Assembly: GCA_963805645.1 (NCBI GenBank)
Contig: CAWDVA010000007.1
Span: 434,001-498,000, forward strand
DNA length: 64,000 nt
Reading direction: 5' to 3'
Source: CAVXEH01 sp963805645
Lineage (GTDB): Bacteria; Chloroflexota; Limnocylindria; QHBO01
In this document: positions 34,449 to 44,128 of the stretch, one piece after another
How the letters are laid out: each line of letters begins with the position of its first letter
Position numbering within the stretch: position 1 is the first letter of the stretch
Notes under the pieces: model-generated
The model's input: the letters and a program-made list of their open reading frames with translations, nothing else
Database searches by the model: none
What the model was told of the DNA's origin: nothing
Position numbers and translations under genes: made by a program

Positions 34449-35927
34449 CTATCGTCCGGCGGCGTAGTCCATCGCCAGCCGGACCAGGGTCGTGACGCCG
34501 GTGCCCACGGCGCCCTTCGGGTTCCATGCCTTGTCGGTGGTGAGGTACGCCGTCCCGGCGATGTCCATGTGGACCCAGGGAACCGTCACGAAGTCATGCA
34601 GGAAGATGGCGCTCTTGATGAGCGAGCCGTCGCGGCTGCCGGAGTTCATGATGTCAGCGTGCGCCGAGTCCAGCGAAGGACGGTACTCGGTCGCCAGCGG
34701 CATCTCCCACAGCCACTCGCCGGTGGCGTCGCCGGCGGCCTGGACCGCCTGACCCCACTCGCGCGGCTTGGCGAAGTACGCGCTGATCAGGTTGCCGAAG
34801 GCCACCGACTGCGCGCCGGTCAGCGTGGCGATGTCGACGAGGTGGGTGGCCCCCTGCGTCTCGGCCCAGTGCATGGCGTCGATGAGGATCAGGCGACCCT
34901 CCGCATCGGTGTTGATCACCTCGACCGTCTTGCCGTTCATGGCCTTCACCACGTCGCCCGGGCGCTGCGCGTTGCCGCCGGGCATGTTCTCGACCATGGG
35001 CGCGACAGCCATGACCGGGACATCCGGCGCCAGGCGAGCCAGCGTTCGCGCCGCGGCCACCACAGCGGCGGCACCGGACTTGTCGTGCTTCATCTCCTCC
35101 ATGGAAGCCGACGGCTTGATGCTGATGCCGCCCGAATCGAAGCAGACCCCCTTGCCGACGATGGCGAGCCGGCGCGACGGGTCGGCCTTCTCCCAGCCGG
35201 GCAGCCGGATCGCGATGAGCCGCGGCTGGTGGGCCGCCCCCTGCCCGACACCCAGGAGCGCGTTCATGCCCAGTTCCCGCATCTGATCGGGATCCAGGAC
35301 CTCGACGCTGCACCCATCGGCGATCAGCTCGCGTGCGACCTCCGCCATCTTCTCCGGGTACAGGTCGTTGGACGCGCGGTTCGCGAGCGTGCGGCCGAAC
35401 TCGACTCCCTCGGCCAGGATCGCCGCCCGATCCAGGGTCTCGGGTTCCGGACCGCCGACGAGGATCAGCTCTTCGACGGAGCGCTTCATCGCTTCGGTGT
35501 CCCGCACGCGGCCATAGGTCGCCCAGGGGCGGTAGGTGCCCTGCACCGCACCCACCACCGCCGCCGTGAAGGCGTCCGCATCCTCACCGTCGCGCAGCCA
35601 CAGGGCCAGTGTCCGGGCGCCTCGACCCTGGAGACGGCGCGTGACGGTGGAGGCGATACGACGAGCTCGCCAGGGACCGCGACCGCGTCGCACGCCATTC
35701 ACCAGGAGAATCCGTCCCGCCGCAATGCCGGCTGCCTCGATGAGGGCCGTGTGATGATCGACGATGTTGAACTCGCCCCAGTCGATGGCTCGGCGGATGG
35801 CACCTCCGGCGGCGGCATCGAGCTCGGCGAGATCGGCGGGAAACTCGCGATCCTCCTTGTAGATGGGGACGGCGAGAATGTCGGCCGAGATGCCGGCAGG
35901 GCTCCCGGTTTCGGCGCGCACGCGCAT
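34449..35927 (-). CDS. pepA: Leucyl aminopeptidase (M17)
   Basis: The 492-residue protein has the C-terminal catalytic domain with GKGVCFDSGGISIKP, the metal-binding MEEMKHDKSGAAAV, and the M17 signature NTDAEGRLILIDAM. It removes N-terminal leucine and other residues. The N-terminal 160 residues form the less conserved macro-like domain. GGAG lies at the correct distance before ATG 35927. It is monocistronic. Confidence 0.93.
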   Translation of the reverse strand: MRVRAETGSPAGISADILAVPIYKEDREFPADLAELDAAAGGAIRRAIDWGEFNIVDHHTALIEAAGIAAGRILLVNGVRRGRGPWRARRIASTVTRRLQGRGARTLALWLRDGEDADAFTAAVVGAVQGTYRPWATYGRVRDTEAMKRSVEELILVGGPEPETLDRAAILAEGVEFGRTLANRASNDLYPEKMAEVARELIADGCSVEVLDPDQMRELGMNALLGVGQGAAHQPRLIAIRLPGWEKADPSRRLAIVGKGVCFDSGGISIKPSASMEEMKHDKSGAAAVVAAARTLARLAPDVPVMAVAPMVENMPGGNAQRPGDVVKAMNGKTVEVINTDAEGRLILIDAMHWAETQGATHLVDIATLTGAQSVAFGNLISAYFAKPREWGQAVQAAGDATGEWLWEMPLATEYRPSLDSAHADIMNSGSRDGSLIKSAIFLHDFVTVPWVHMDIAGTAYLTTDKAWNPKGAVGTGVTTLVRLAMDYAAGR

Positions 35928-36038
35928 GCGATCCAGCTCCTCCTGTTGTTCGGAAACCTGGTGAAGAATGGGCCCGCAGACCGCGCGGGAGCCGCGAACC
36001 GAGTATAGCCGGAGAGGGCGGGTGGCCCGGCGAGGTCC

Positions 36039-36953
36039 TCAGTCCGATGCCGCAGGCAGGGCGTCCAGCTGTGCTCGCGTGTCCGCCACTGCGACCCTCA
36101 GGTCCGCCAGCGCCTGCAATGCCGCCTGCGTCACACCCGAGCCTCCCTCCGCAAACGCGATGGACAGCGCCAGGTCCGCCTTGTGGGCATCGGCGGCGGC
36201 GGCCTGGTAGTCGTCGCCGGCCGCGTTCAGGGCGGCCGCGTCATCATCCCGCGTCGCCACGGCGATGCGGCGGGATGCCGAGAGGAGCCGCCCGGTGGTG
36301 TCGATCCAGATCGGCAGGGTGTCGAGCTGGCCGGGCCAGGCCTTCACTGCGGCGAGCGACTGGTCCGCGAGATCCAGGGCGGCCAGCGCGCCGGCCGGAT
36401 CGGACCGGCCCAGGGCGGCGAGCGCCGTCCCCAGGTCCCGCAGGGTCGTCTGGGTCGCGTGGCGCAGGTCCGCGAAGGCATTCGCGGCGTCCACCGTGTC
36501 GCGGAGCTGCGCCGCCGCGGACCCCACCGCACCCGGACCAACGGCAAGCGCCGGCGGCCCGACCCCGGGCTCCAGGATGGCGAGCTGCCCCGCGATCAGA
36601 CCGAGGGCGGCGCGTGCCCGTGCCGCGAGCGCGTCACCCCCGGCAAGCGCATCGGCGGCGGCCGACAGGTGCGGGCCCGGCGGAGTGGCGCCTGCCACGG
36701 TGAGCCCGGCGCCCGTGCGACCCTCGCTCAGCGCCCGGTCGAGGAGGGCCACCAGGGCGTCGAGCGCATCGCTCGCGTCGCCGCGTGCCGTCACGAGCAT
36801 GCCCCGGGCCGCCGCGGCACTGGCGGGGTCCGCGACCATGGGATTCGGCGAACGGAGGCCCATGAGCGCCCCCACGATGACGACGGCAGCCAGGCCACGG
36901 AGGAGGGCCCGGCGCGTGCGCAGGACGGATCTGACGCGAGAGGCGCCTATCAT
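36039..36953 (-). CDS. Exported alpha-helical hypothetical protein
   Basis: The 304-residue protein has an N-terminal membrane anchor (residues 15 to 32, GLAAVVIVGALMGLR) and then a long Ala/Leu/Asp-rich helical region without a recognised family. The ATG at 36953 is separated by 6 bp from the divergent adenosine deaminase start. No catalytic motif is visible. It may be a helical-bundle protein. Confidence 0.6.
   Translation of the reverse strand: MIGASRVRSVLRTRRALLRGLAAVVIVGALMGLRSPNPMVADPASAAAARGMLVTARGDASDALDALVALLDRALSEGRTGAGLTVAGATPPGPHLSAAADALAGGDALAARARAALGLIAGQLAILEPGVGPPALAVGPGAVGSAAAQLRDTVDAANAFADLRHATQTTLRDLGTALAALGRSDPAGALAALDLADQSLAAVKAWPGQLDTLPIWIDTTGRLLSASRRIAVATRDDDAAALNAAGDDYQAAAADAHKADLALSIAFAEGGSGVTQAALQALADLRVAVADTRAQLDALPAASD
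36948..36953 (+). promoter_or_regulatory. -10 box for the adenosine deaminase gene
   Basis: TATCAT ends 6 nt before GTG 36960 and also covers the start codon of the divergent gene on the minus strand. Confidence 0.45.
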
Positions 36954-36959
36954 GCGAGC

Positions 36960-38066
36960 GTGCCAGCTGCGGGATCCCGGCCAACCGGGAATGCGAACGG
37001 CGGCGATGGACCGGGGGGCGGGTCTGCGCTGGCGGCGGAGGTCGCGCGCCTTCCAAAGGCGGAGCTGCATCTCCACCTGGACGGGGCGATGCGGCCCGCG
37101 ACCGCGGTCGAGCTGGCGCTCGAGATGGGGATGCCCCTCGATATCGTCGAAGCGCGGCAGCGGATGATCGCTCCGGCACATTGTGCCGACCAGGCGGAGC
37201 TGCTCACCTATTTCGACCTGCCCATTGCGCTGCTGCAGACCCGAACGGCGCTGATGCGCACGGCCCGCGAGCTCGTGGAGGATCTTGCGGCGGATCGGGT
37301 CACGTACGCTGAGATCCGGTGGGCGCCACGCCTGCATCTCGATGGCGGCCTGGGCGCGGACGCGGTCATCGAGGCCGTCGCCCGGGGCGTGGAGGAGTCG
37401 CGCGCGGCGCTCGGCGCCTCGGCGCCGCTGATCGGGTTGATCGTCACCGCCATGCGATCGCACCCTCCCGCGGCCAACGTCCTTCTCGCGCGCCGAGCCG
37501 CGGCATTCGGGCCGCCGGTCGTCGGGTTCGACCTCGCGGGGCCGGAGGCCGCATGGCCCGCGCCGCCCCACGCGGCCGCCTTCGTCGCGGCGGCCGAGAG
37601 CGGCCTGGCCCTCACGGCCCACGCCGGCGAGGTTCCCGGCCCCGAGAGAATCCGCGAGGCGCTGGCCCTGGGCGCGACGCGCATCGCGCACGGCGTGACC
37701 GCCGCGGACGATCCGGAGCTCGTCGCCCTGCTCAGAGACCGCGGGGTCACGCTGGACCTGTGCCCGACCAGCAACGTCCAGGCGGGAATCGTGCCCGAGC
37801 TGGCGTCACATCCCCTGGCCAGGCTCCATCGGTCCGGCGTCAGCGTCACCTGCTCGACCGATGACCGGATCGTCGCGGACACCACCCTCACCGATGAGCT
37901 GGCACGCACCGCGACCGCCCTGGCGCTCTCGCGAATCGAGCTGGCGGCCATCGCGGTCAACGCCTTCCGGCGCGGCTTCCTGCCCGATGCCCTGCGCGAG
38001 GCGGCCACCGCTGCCGCAGACGATGCCTGGGCCTCGTGGGCCGCCGCCTCCACGCTCCTCAGCTGA
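36960..38066 (+). CDS. add: Adenosine deaminase
   Basis: The 368-residue protein has the zinc motifs HLHLDG, TAHAGE, RIAHG, DLCPTSN and STDD. It deaminates adenosine or related purine nucleosides to the inosine form. GTG 36960 is used because it is 6 nt after a TATCAT box and gives a short N-terminal extension before PKAELHLHLDG. The nucleoside ABC transporter genes lie 1 kb downstream. The 3' end overlaps the convergent HAD gene by 8 bp. Confidence 0.9.
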   Translation: MPAAGSRPTGNANGGDGPGGGSALAAEVARLPKAELHLHLDGAMRPATAVELALEMGMPLDIVEARQRMIAPAHCADQAELLTYFDLPIALLQTRTALMRTARELVEDLAADRVTYAEIRWAPRLHLDGGLGADAVIEAVARGVEESRAALGASAPLIGLIVTAMRSHPPAANVLLARRAAAFGPPVVGFDLAGPEAAWPAPPHAAAFVAAAESGLALTAHAGEVPGPERIREALALGATRIAHGVTAADDPELVALLRDRGVTLDLCPTSNVQAGIVPELASHPLARLHRSGVSVTCSTDDRIVADTTLTDELARTATALALSRIELAAIAVNAFRRGFLPDALREAATAAADDAWASWAAASTLLS

Positions 38067-38928
38067 GCCATTCGTCCAGCAGCCCGCCCAGCTCCGCCGG
38101 ACCGGGGACGACCAGGTCCGGCCGCCGATCTCCGGTCAGCCCGGCGGCGAGATCGGCGGTGGCGACGCCGGTGAGGACGAGGACGGAGAAGACGCCGGCG
38201 CGACTGGCGGCGACGATGTCCGCGTCGGGATTGTCCCCGACCACGATCGCCTCACCGGGGCCGATCCCCGCCGCCTCGAGGATCTCGTCGAACATCGCCG
38301 GCCCCGGCTTGCCGATGACGGTGGGCTCGACGTCCCCGGCCGCGGCCCGGATGGCGGCGACGATGGAGCCGGCCCCGGGAAGGAATCCGCGCGGGGTCGG
38401 GTAGCGGAGATCGGCGTTCGTGGCGATGAAGACGGCACCGTCGCGGATCGCGCTCGCGGCGGCGGCAACCCGGCGGTAGTCGGACTGCTGGTCCAGGCCG
38501 GCCACGACCGCGTCGTAGTGGACAGGGAGCGGCCCGCCGTCGTATCCGTCCGGCACGGCGTCCGTCGCGGCGGTCACCGAGAAGCCCGCTCGCTGCAGCT
38601 CCTCGGCCATGCCCGGCGAGCCGGCGGCCAGGACCCGACGCACGTCGGGTAGGTGATGCTGCAGGTAGCCGATCGTCGCCGAGGTCGAGGTCACCACCTC
38701 GTCGGCGGCCGCGCTGATCCCGAGGTCGCCAAGCCGATGGACATACGCTTCACGCGACGCCATCGAGTTGTTCGTCGCGTAGCGAACGAGGACGCCACGA
38801 CCCTTCAGCCACCCGATGAGCTCGACGGCGCCCGGAACCGGCTCGTGACCGCGGTAGACGACGCCGTCGAGATCGAAGATCACGAGCCGTGGCGGTCGGT
38901 CGGGTCCAGCGAGCATCGGCCGAATCAT
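38059..38928 (-). CDS. HAD-IIA (NagD/GPH-type) sugar-phosphate phosphatase
   Basis: The 289-residue protein has the HAD motifs DLDGVVYRG, YATNNS, the substrate-loop GKPGPAMFDEIL and VVGDNPDADI. Members dephosphorylate sugar phosphates or nucleotides. ATG 38928 has GGGGAG just upstream; ATG 38916 is possible. Confidence 0.88.
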   Translation of the reverse strand: MIRPMLAGPDRPPRLVIFDLDGVVYRGHEPVPGAVELIGWLKGRGVLVRYATNNSMASREAYVHRLGDLGISAAADEVVTSTSATIGYLQHHLPDVRRVLAAGSPGMAEELQRAGFSVTAATDAVPDGYDGGPLPVHYDAVVAGLDQQSDYRRVAAAASAIRDGAVFIATNADLRYPTPRGFLPGAGSIVAAIRAAAGDVEPTVIGKPGPAMFDEILEAAGIGPGEAIVVGDNPDADIVAASRAGVFSVLVLTGVATADLAAGLTGDRRPDLVVPGPAELGGLLDEWLS

Positions 38929-39001
38929 AGGCTCCCCGTACTACCCGAAGGGGCGGTGGATGCCCGGGTCATTCGGCCTGCGGGGTAGCGCCGAAAATCC
39001 C

Positions 39002-39030
39002 TTGAGGGGCCTGCAGCGCGGCAGTATGAT
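39002..39030 (+). promoter_or_regulatory. Sigma-70-type promoter for the nucleoside-transport operon
   Basis: TTGAGG and TATGAT are separated by exactly 17 bp. The predicted 5' leader of about 100 nt to ATG 39134 is GC-rich and can form CTGAC/GTCAG and CCTCGG/CCGAGG stems. Confidence 0.7.
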
Positions 39031-39133
39031 GCCCCGGATTCGCGCCGGCCTGACCCTCGGCCGTCAGCGCGAGGTAACGCCGCGAGCCAGCGGTGCCCCG
39101 AGGCTCATTCACACGGAGGGTGAAGGAGAATTC

Positions 39134-40258
39134 ATGCGGAAGCGACGGTATGCCTTCGGCGCCATGCTGGCGTCCGTGCTGCTCGTCATCCTGGCAGCAT
39201 GCCAGGGCGGTGGGAGCAGCGGGCTGAAGATCGGCCTCGTCACGGACGTCGGGACCCTCGACGACCACAACTTCAACCAGTATTCCTGGGAAGGCGCCAA
39301 GGCGGGTGCCAGCGCCGTCGGCGCTCCCGCGCCCAAGGCCGTGGTCACGACCCAGTCGGCTGACTACGCCAAGAACATCCAGTCGTTCATCGACGAGAAG
39401 TACGACATCATCGTGACGGTCGGCTTCGCAATCGGCAACGACACCGCGGCCGCGGCGAAGGCCAACAAGGACATCAAGTTCATCGGCGTCGACCAGAGCA
39501 TCTGCATCGACGAGAAGGGCGACCCGGATCCGAACTTCGGGTGCGCGGGCGACCCCGCCACGCTCCTGCCGAACTACCAGGGCCTGGTCTTCAAGGAGCA
39601 GCAGCCCGGCTACCTGGCCGGCATCGTCGCCGCCAGCATCAGCAAGTCCGGCCACATCGCCGCCATCGGCGGCACCGCCGTCGTTCCGGCCGTTCCGAAC
39701 TACATGATCGGCTACTACAACGGCGCAAAGAGCGTGAACGCCAACGTCAAGGTCGACCTCAGCTACCTGAGCGGCGCCCCTGACGCGACCGCGTTCAACG
39801 ACCCGACCGCCGGCAAGGCCGCGGCGGACCAGCTGCTCAGCCAGAACCCGGACATCGACGTCCTCTTCCAGGTCGCCGGCAAGTCCGGGAACGGCGTGCT
39901 GCAGTCAGCCTGTGATCACAACATCCATGCGATCGGCGTGGACGTTGACCAGTTCCTCTCGACGCCCGACACGGCCAAGTGCACGGTCACCAGTGCGACG
40001 AAGAACCTGACCAAGGCGGTCTCGGACGCGATCCAGCGGGTCAAGGACGGGACTGACAAGGGCGGTGTGATCGGCCTGGACATCACGACCGACTCGGTCG
40101 GCCTCGCACCGTTCCACGACTCGGCCAGCATGATCACGTCGGCCATCCAGAAGACGATCGACGACGCGATCGCCGCACTGAAGGACGGGTCCGTGAAGGC
40201 CTGCGTCGAGAACGACTTCGGTGCCTGCCAGACCACGGACGGGCAGCCACCGGCATAG
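39134..40258 (+). CDS. BMP-family nucleoside-binding lipoprotein
   Basis: The 374-residue precursor has a signal peptide and lipobox (LLVILAACQGG) and the BMP (Med/PnrA) fold: KIGLVTDVGTLDDHNFNQYS, 'YDIIVTVGFAIGNDTAAAAK', 'YLAGIVAASISKSGHIAAIG' and 'HAIGVDVDQ'. The family binds purine nucleosides. AAGGAGAA lies before ATG 39134. It is the substrate receptor for the ABC transporter genes that follow and is expressed from the promoter at 39002. Confidence 0.92.
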   Translation: MRKRRYAFGAMLASVLLVILAACQGGGSSGLKIGLVTDVGTLDDHNFNQYSWEGAKAGASAVGAPAPKAVVTTQSADYAKNIQSFIDEKYDIIVTVGFAIGNDTAAAAKANKDIKFIGVDQSICIDEKGDPDPNFGCAGDPATLLPNYQGLVFKEQQPGYLAGIVAASISKSGHIAAIGGTAVVPAVPNYMIGYYNGAKSVNANVKVDLSYLSGAPDATAFNDPTAGKAAADQLLSQNPDIDVLFQVAGKSGNGVLQSACDHNIHAIGVDVDQFLSTPDTAKCTVTSATKNLTKAVSDAIQRVKDGTDKGGVIGLDITTDSVGLAPFHDSASMITSAIQKTIDDAIAALKDGSVKACVENDFGACQTTDGQPPA

Positions 40259-40266
40259 GGTCTGAT

Positions 40267-40342
40267 GTCGGGGGCGGCCACGCCGTCCCCGACCGCGACC
40301 ACAGGTGCGAGCGGGTCGTCCCAACCCGGGGGGCCCGCTCGC
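40267..40342 (+). terminator. Two hairpins between the BMP gene and the ABC ATPase
   Basis: The first is a stem of GTCGGGG with CCCCGAC plus an inner CGGC/GCCG pair (40267 to 40293). The second is a perfect 9-bp stem, GCGAGCGGG (40307 to 40315) with CCCGCTCGC (40334 to 40342). They would stabilise or attenuate the mRNA after the binding-protein gene. Confidence 0.6.
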
Positions 40343-40367
40343 TCGTCATTCGTGAGCAGTGGTGACG

Positions 40368-41915
40368 ATGGCAGGTAACGTGGCAGCCGAGGGAGTGCCC
40401 GCGCTGGAGATGCGCGGCGTCACGAAGCGCTTCCCGGGCGTCCTTGCCAACGACCATATCGACCTGGACCTCCGCCGAGGTGAGATCCACGCCCTGCTGG
40501 GCGAGAACGGCGCCGGCAAGACCACCTTGATGAACATCCTCTACGGGCTGCTCACGCCCGACGAGGGGGAGATCCTGCTGGGCGGCAAGCCGGCCAGCAT
40601 CGCCTCGCCGGCGGATGCCATTGCCCAGGGCATCAGCATGGTCCACCAGCACTTCATGCTCGTCCCGGTCCTGACCGTGGCGGAGAACATCCTCCTGGGC
40701 GAGGAGCCGATGGCCAACCCGGTCTTCCTGGACCGCAAGGCGGCGCACACGCGCATTCGCGAGCTCGGCCGCTTCTTCGGGACGGAGATCGACCCCGACG
40801 CGAAGGTCGGGGCGCTCTCGGTGGGCTGGCAGCAGCGCGTGGAGATCCTGAAGGCGCTGTACCGCAACGCCGACATCCTTGTCCTCGACGAGCCCACGGC
40901 CGTGCTGACCCCGCAAGAGACGCGCGAGATCTTCACCGTCCTGCGCCGCCTCACCGCGGAAGGCACCAGCATCATCTTCATCAGCCACAAGCTCTACGAG
41001 GTCCTCGAGATCGCGGACCGCATCACCGTCATCCGCCGCGGGAAGGTCGTGGGTCAGCGGAAGCCGGCCGAGACGAACGAGGACGATCTCGCCGAGATGA
41101 TGGTCGGACGCGAGGTCCAGCTCACCGTGGACCGCGGTGAGAGCCACCCGACCGAACCCACGCTCGTGGTCGAGGATCTGCACGCCAGGGACGACCGGGG
41201 GCACGACGTGCTCCACGGCGTGAGCTTCGAGATCCGGGCGGGCGAGATCTTCGGCATCGCCGGCGTGGCCGGAAACGGGCAGGACGAGCTGGTGGGCTCG
41301 CTGACCGGACTTCGCCACCCAACCTCCGGACGCGTCACCCTGGACGGCCGCGATGTGACCGGGATGGGCGCGCGGCCCCTCCACGACCTGGGAGTGGGAT
41401 TCGTCCCCGCGGACCGCCAGCGGTTCGGGCTGGTGCTGACCTTCCCGCTGACGGACAACCTTGTGCTCACCGACTACTACCACCCTCCATACGCGCGGGG
41501 GCTGGTGCGCGACGAGGAGGCCATCGGCAAGCATGCCAAGGAGGCGATTGCCGAGTACGACATCCGCACGCCCTCGTCGAGCGTGAGGGCGGGGACGCTC
41601 TCCGGCGGCAACCAGCAGAAGGTGATCGTCGCTCGAGAGTTCGGGGGTGGCCTCAACGTGCTGATCCTCGATCAGCCGACCCGCGGCCTGGATGTCGGCT
41701 CGATCGAGTTCATCCACCGCCGCACCATCGAGAAACGCGACGCCGGCGCGGCAATCCTCCTCGTCTCAGCGGAGCTCGACGAGGTGCTCGAGCTCGCCGA
41801 CCGGATCGGGGTCATGTACCGCGGCAAGCTCGTGGCGATCCTGGACGGCCGCACCGCGACCCGCGAAGAGGTGGGCCTGTTGATGGCGACCGGCGGGCGA
41901 GAGGGTGCGGCCTGA
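40368..41915 (+). CDS. Nucleoside/sugar-type ABC transporter double ATPase
   Basis: The 515-residue protein contains two ABC domains: Walker A GENGAGKTT and a signature-like LSVGWQQRVEILK in the first, with Walker B ILVLDEPTAVL; then a degenerate GVAGNGQDE and LSGGNQQKVIVAREF in the second. This arrangement is typical of CUT2/BMP-type nucleoside ATPases (NupA, YufO). ATG 40368 is used; GTG 40359 is in frame. Its stop overlaps the first permease start (TGATG). Confidence 0.92.
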   Translation: MAGNVAAEGVPALEMRGVTKRFPGVLANDHIDLDLRRGEIHALLGENGAGKTTLMNILYGLLTPDEGEILLGGKPASIASPADAIAQGISMVHQHFMLVPVLTVAENILLGEEPMANPVFLDRKAAHTRIRELGRFFGTEIDPDAKVGALSVGWQQRVEILKALYRNADILVLDEPTAVLTPQETREIFTVLRRLTAEGTSIIFISHKLYEVLEIADRITVIRRGKVVGQRKPAETNEDDLAEMMVGREVQLTVDRGESHPTEPTLVVEDLHARDDRGHDVLHGVSFEIRAGEIFGIAGVAGNGQDELVGSLTGLRHPTSGRVTLDGRDVTGMGARPLHDLGVGFVPADRQRFGLVLTFPLTDNLVLTDYYHPPYARGLVRDEEAIGKHAKEAIAEYDIRTPSSSVRAGTLSGGNQQKVIVAREFGGGLNVLILDQPTRGLDVGSIEFIHRRTIEKRDAGAAILLVSAELDEVLELADRIGVMYRGKLVAILDGRTATREEVGLLMATGGREGAA

Positions 41916-43027
41916 TGGTGCAGCGGGTGGTGCGCGTGGCGGCCGTCCCGGCCCTTGCCATCCTCCTGGCGTTGATCCTCGGCGCGATCATCATGATCGC
42001 CTCCTCGCCGCTGCTGGGCGGCTTCAACGTCCTCCTCCCCCTCGGGGCCTACTGGGCGTTGCTGCAGGGCGCGTTCAGCTCGTTCGACTCGATCGTCAGC
42101 ACCCTGGTCGATGCCACGCCGCTCATCCTGGCCGGCCTCGCCGTGGGCATCGGCTTCAAGGCCGGACTCTTCAACATCGGCGGGCAGGGCCAGTTCCTGA
42201 TGGGCGGCCTGGCGGCCGCCGCCGTGGGATCTGGCCTGGCCCATGCCTCGCCGCTCGTTGCCGTACCCGCGGCGGTCATCGCGGGACTGGTCGCCGGCGC
42301 CCTGTACGGCGCGATCCCGGGCGCCCTCAAGGCGTACACCGGGGCACACGAGGTGGTCACCACGATCATGCTCAACTACGTCGCGCTGCAGACCGTGTCC
42401 TACGTCATCGTGGGGCCGCTGCGCGCCGCGGGAGCCACCTTCGCGCGATCGCCCGATGTGCAGAATGCCGCACTCCCGGTGCTGATCGGCCACAACGGCC
42501 ATATCGGCGTGCTCTTCGCCTTCATCGCGGTTCCCATCGCCTGGTGGCTCCTGTATCGGTCGACCATCGGCTTCGAGATCCGCACGGTGGGCGCCAGCCC
42601 CGATGCCGCCCGGTACGCGGGCATGCGTCCGCGGATGCTGATCGTGATGACCATGACGATCTGTGGCCTGCTCGCCGGGGTCGCGGGCGCCGGCGAGATC
42701 CTTGGCCTGACCCACTTCATGCCAGCGGGCTACTCGACCAACGTCGGATTCGACGGGATCACCGTCGCGCTCCTGGGCCGCTCCCATCCGATCGGGATCC
42801 TCTTCGCCGGGCTGCTGCTGGGCGCCATGCGCGCCGGCTCCGGGCTGATGCAGATCCAGGCCGGCATCCCGGTCCAGATGGTCGACGTCCTGCAGGGCGC
42901 GATCCTCTTCTTCCTCACCGCCGAGCTCCTCGTGCGCTACATCTTCCGGATCCGTGCCGCTGAAGGCGTCGTCCCCGAGGAGCTCCAGACCGTGACCCGC
43001 TCCTACGGCGGGCACACGACGCCGTAG
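41915..43027 (+). CDS. Nucleoside ABC permease 1 (NupB/YufP type)
   Basis: The 370-residue protein has about ten membrane segments and the family motif 'GFKAGLFNIGGQGQFLMGGL', followed by 'GAHEVVTTIMLNYVALQ'. The fifth-to-sixth helix region 'GASPDAARYAGM' marks the BMP-type permeases. Confidence 0.92.
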   Translation: MVQRVVRVAAVPALAILLALILGAIIMIASSPLLGGFNVLLPLGAYWALLQGAFSSFDSIVSTLVDATPLILAGLAVGIGFKAGLFNIGGQGQFLMGGLAAAAVGSGLAHASPLVAVPAAVIAGLVAGALYGAIPGALKAYTGAHEVVTTIMLNYVALQTVSYVIVGPLRAAGATFARSPDVQNAALPVLIGHNGHIGVLFAFIAVPIAWWLLYRSTIGFEIRTVGASPDAARYAGMRPRMLIVMTMTICGLLAGVAGAGEILGLTHFMPAGYSTNVGFDGITVALLGRSHPIGILFAGLLLGAMRAGSGLMQIQAGIPVQMVDVLQGAILFFLTAELLVRYIFRIRAAEGVVPEELQTVTRSYGGHTTP

Positions 43028-43039
43028 GGGACGCTCAGC

Positions 43040-44104
43040 ATGGACTTCATCCTCTCCATCCCGGTCCTCGGGCTCCTCCTGCAGTTCATCGGGTACCTGG
43101 CCCAGGTGATCATCACCAACGGCCCGCTGATCATCACCCTTGCCACGCCCATCGCCCTGGGCGCCCTGTGCGGCTTCATGAACGAGCGCTCCGGCGTGGT
43201 GAACATCGGCATCGAGGGGATGATGCTGTTCGCCGCCTTCGTGGGCTGGTACGTGGCTGCCATCGTGAGCGGAGGCGCTGGGAGCACGCCAGGACCGCTC
43301 GGGATCACGTTCCCGCTCCTGGCCGGCTTCGTCGCCGCCCTGGCGGCAGGCGTCGTCGTCTCCGCGCTCCACGCGTGGCTCTCGATCACGGTGCGTGCCG
43401 ACCAGATCATCTCCGGGACGATCATCAACATCGTCGCGCTCGGCGTCACGGGATACCTGAACCTGCTCATCAGCCAGAACCCGCCGCTGAGCGCCGGCAG
43501 CTTCAGCGAGCTGGCCGTGCCGTCAGCGATCGCCGATATCCCCGTTCTTGGCTGGATCCTCTCCGTGCTCCTCGACCACGGACCCGTGACCCTCATCATG
43601 CTGATCCTGGTCGTCGTCCTCCAGGTGCTCCTCTACCGATCGCGCTGGGGTCTGCGCACCCGCGCCGTGGGCGAGCACCCGCGGGCGGCGGAGACGCTGG
43701 GCGTGGACGTCATCCGCCTTCGATATCGCAACGTCCTGCTCGGAGGTCTGCTGGCCGGGCTGGCGGGCGCCTGGTTCACGCTCGACTACGGCAGCGCCTT
43801 CCAGGGCGGGATGACGAACGGCCGCGGATTCATCGCCCTCGCCGCGCTCATCTTCGGCCGATGGACGCCCATCGGAGCCTTTGGCGCTGCCCTCGTGTTC
43901 GGCGTCGCCAGCACCCTGGGCGTCGCCATCCGCCTCAATCCCCCCACCGGCGACCTCGGCGGCTTCCTGGGCGCCGTCCCCGAGCAGGTCTTCAGCGCGC
44001 TCCCCTACATCGTGACGATCATCGTGCTCGCCGGCGTCGTGGGACGCAGCGTGCCTCCGGCCGCGGACGGCCAGCCGTACGAGCGGGAGGCGCAGGGAGG
44101 CTGA
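43040..44104 (+). CDS. Nucleoside ABC permease 2 (NupC/YufQ type)
   Basis: The 354-residue protein has about nine membrane segments and the paired motif 'CGFMNERSGVVNIGIEGMML' with 'HAWLSITVRADQIISGTIIN' and 'GEHPRAAETLGVDV'. It starts 12 bp after permease 1. Together with the BMP lipoprotein and ATPase it forms a complete nucleoside importer. Confidence 0.92.
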   Translation: MDFILSIPVLGLLLQFIGYLAQVIITNGPLIITLATPIALGALCGFMNERSGVVNIGIEGMMLFAAFVGWYVAAIVSGGAGSTPGPLGITFPLLAGFVAALAAGVVVSALHAWLSITVRADQIISGTIINIVALGVTGYLNLLISQNPPLSAGSFSELAVPSAIADIPVLGWILSVLLDHGPVTLIMLILVVVLQVLLYRSRWGLRTRAVGEHPRAAETLGVDVIRLRYRNVLLGGLLAGLAGAWFTLDYGSAFQGGMTNGRGFIALAALIFGRWTPIGAFGAALVFGVASTLGVAIRLNPPTGDLGGFLGAVPEQVFSALPYIVTIIVLAGVVGRSVPPAADGQPYEREAQGG

Positions 44105-44128
44105 CGCCGACCGGTCGCGGCCGGCCGC

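Noticed and set aside
39037..39133. Purine riboswitch in the leader of the BMP gene
   Set aside because: The leader is about 100 nt and structured, but the conserved purine-aptamer core is not visible in this GC-rich sequence.
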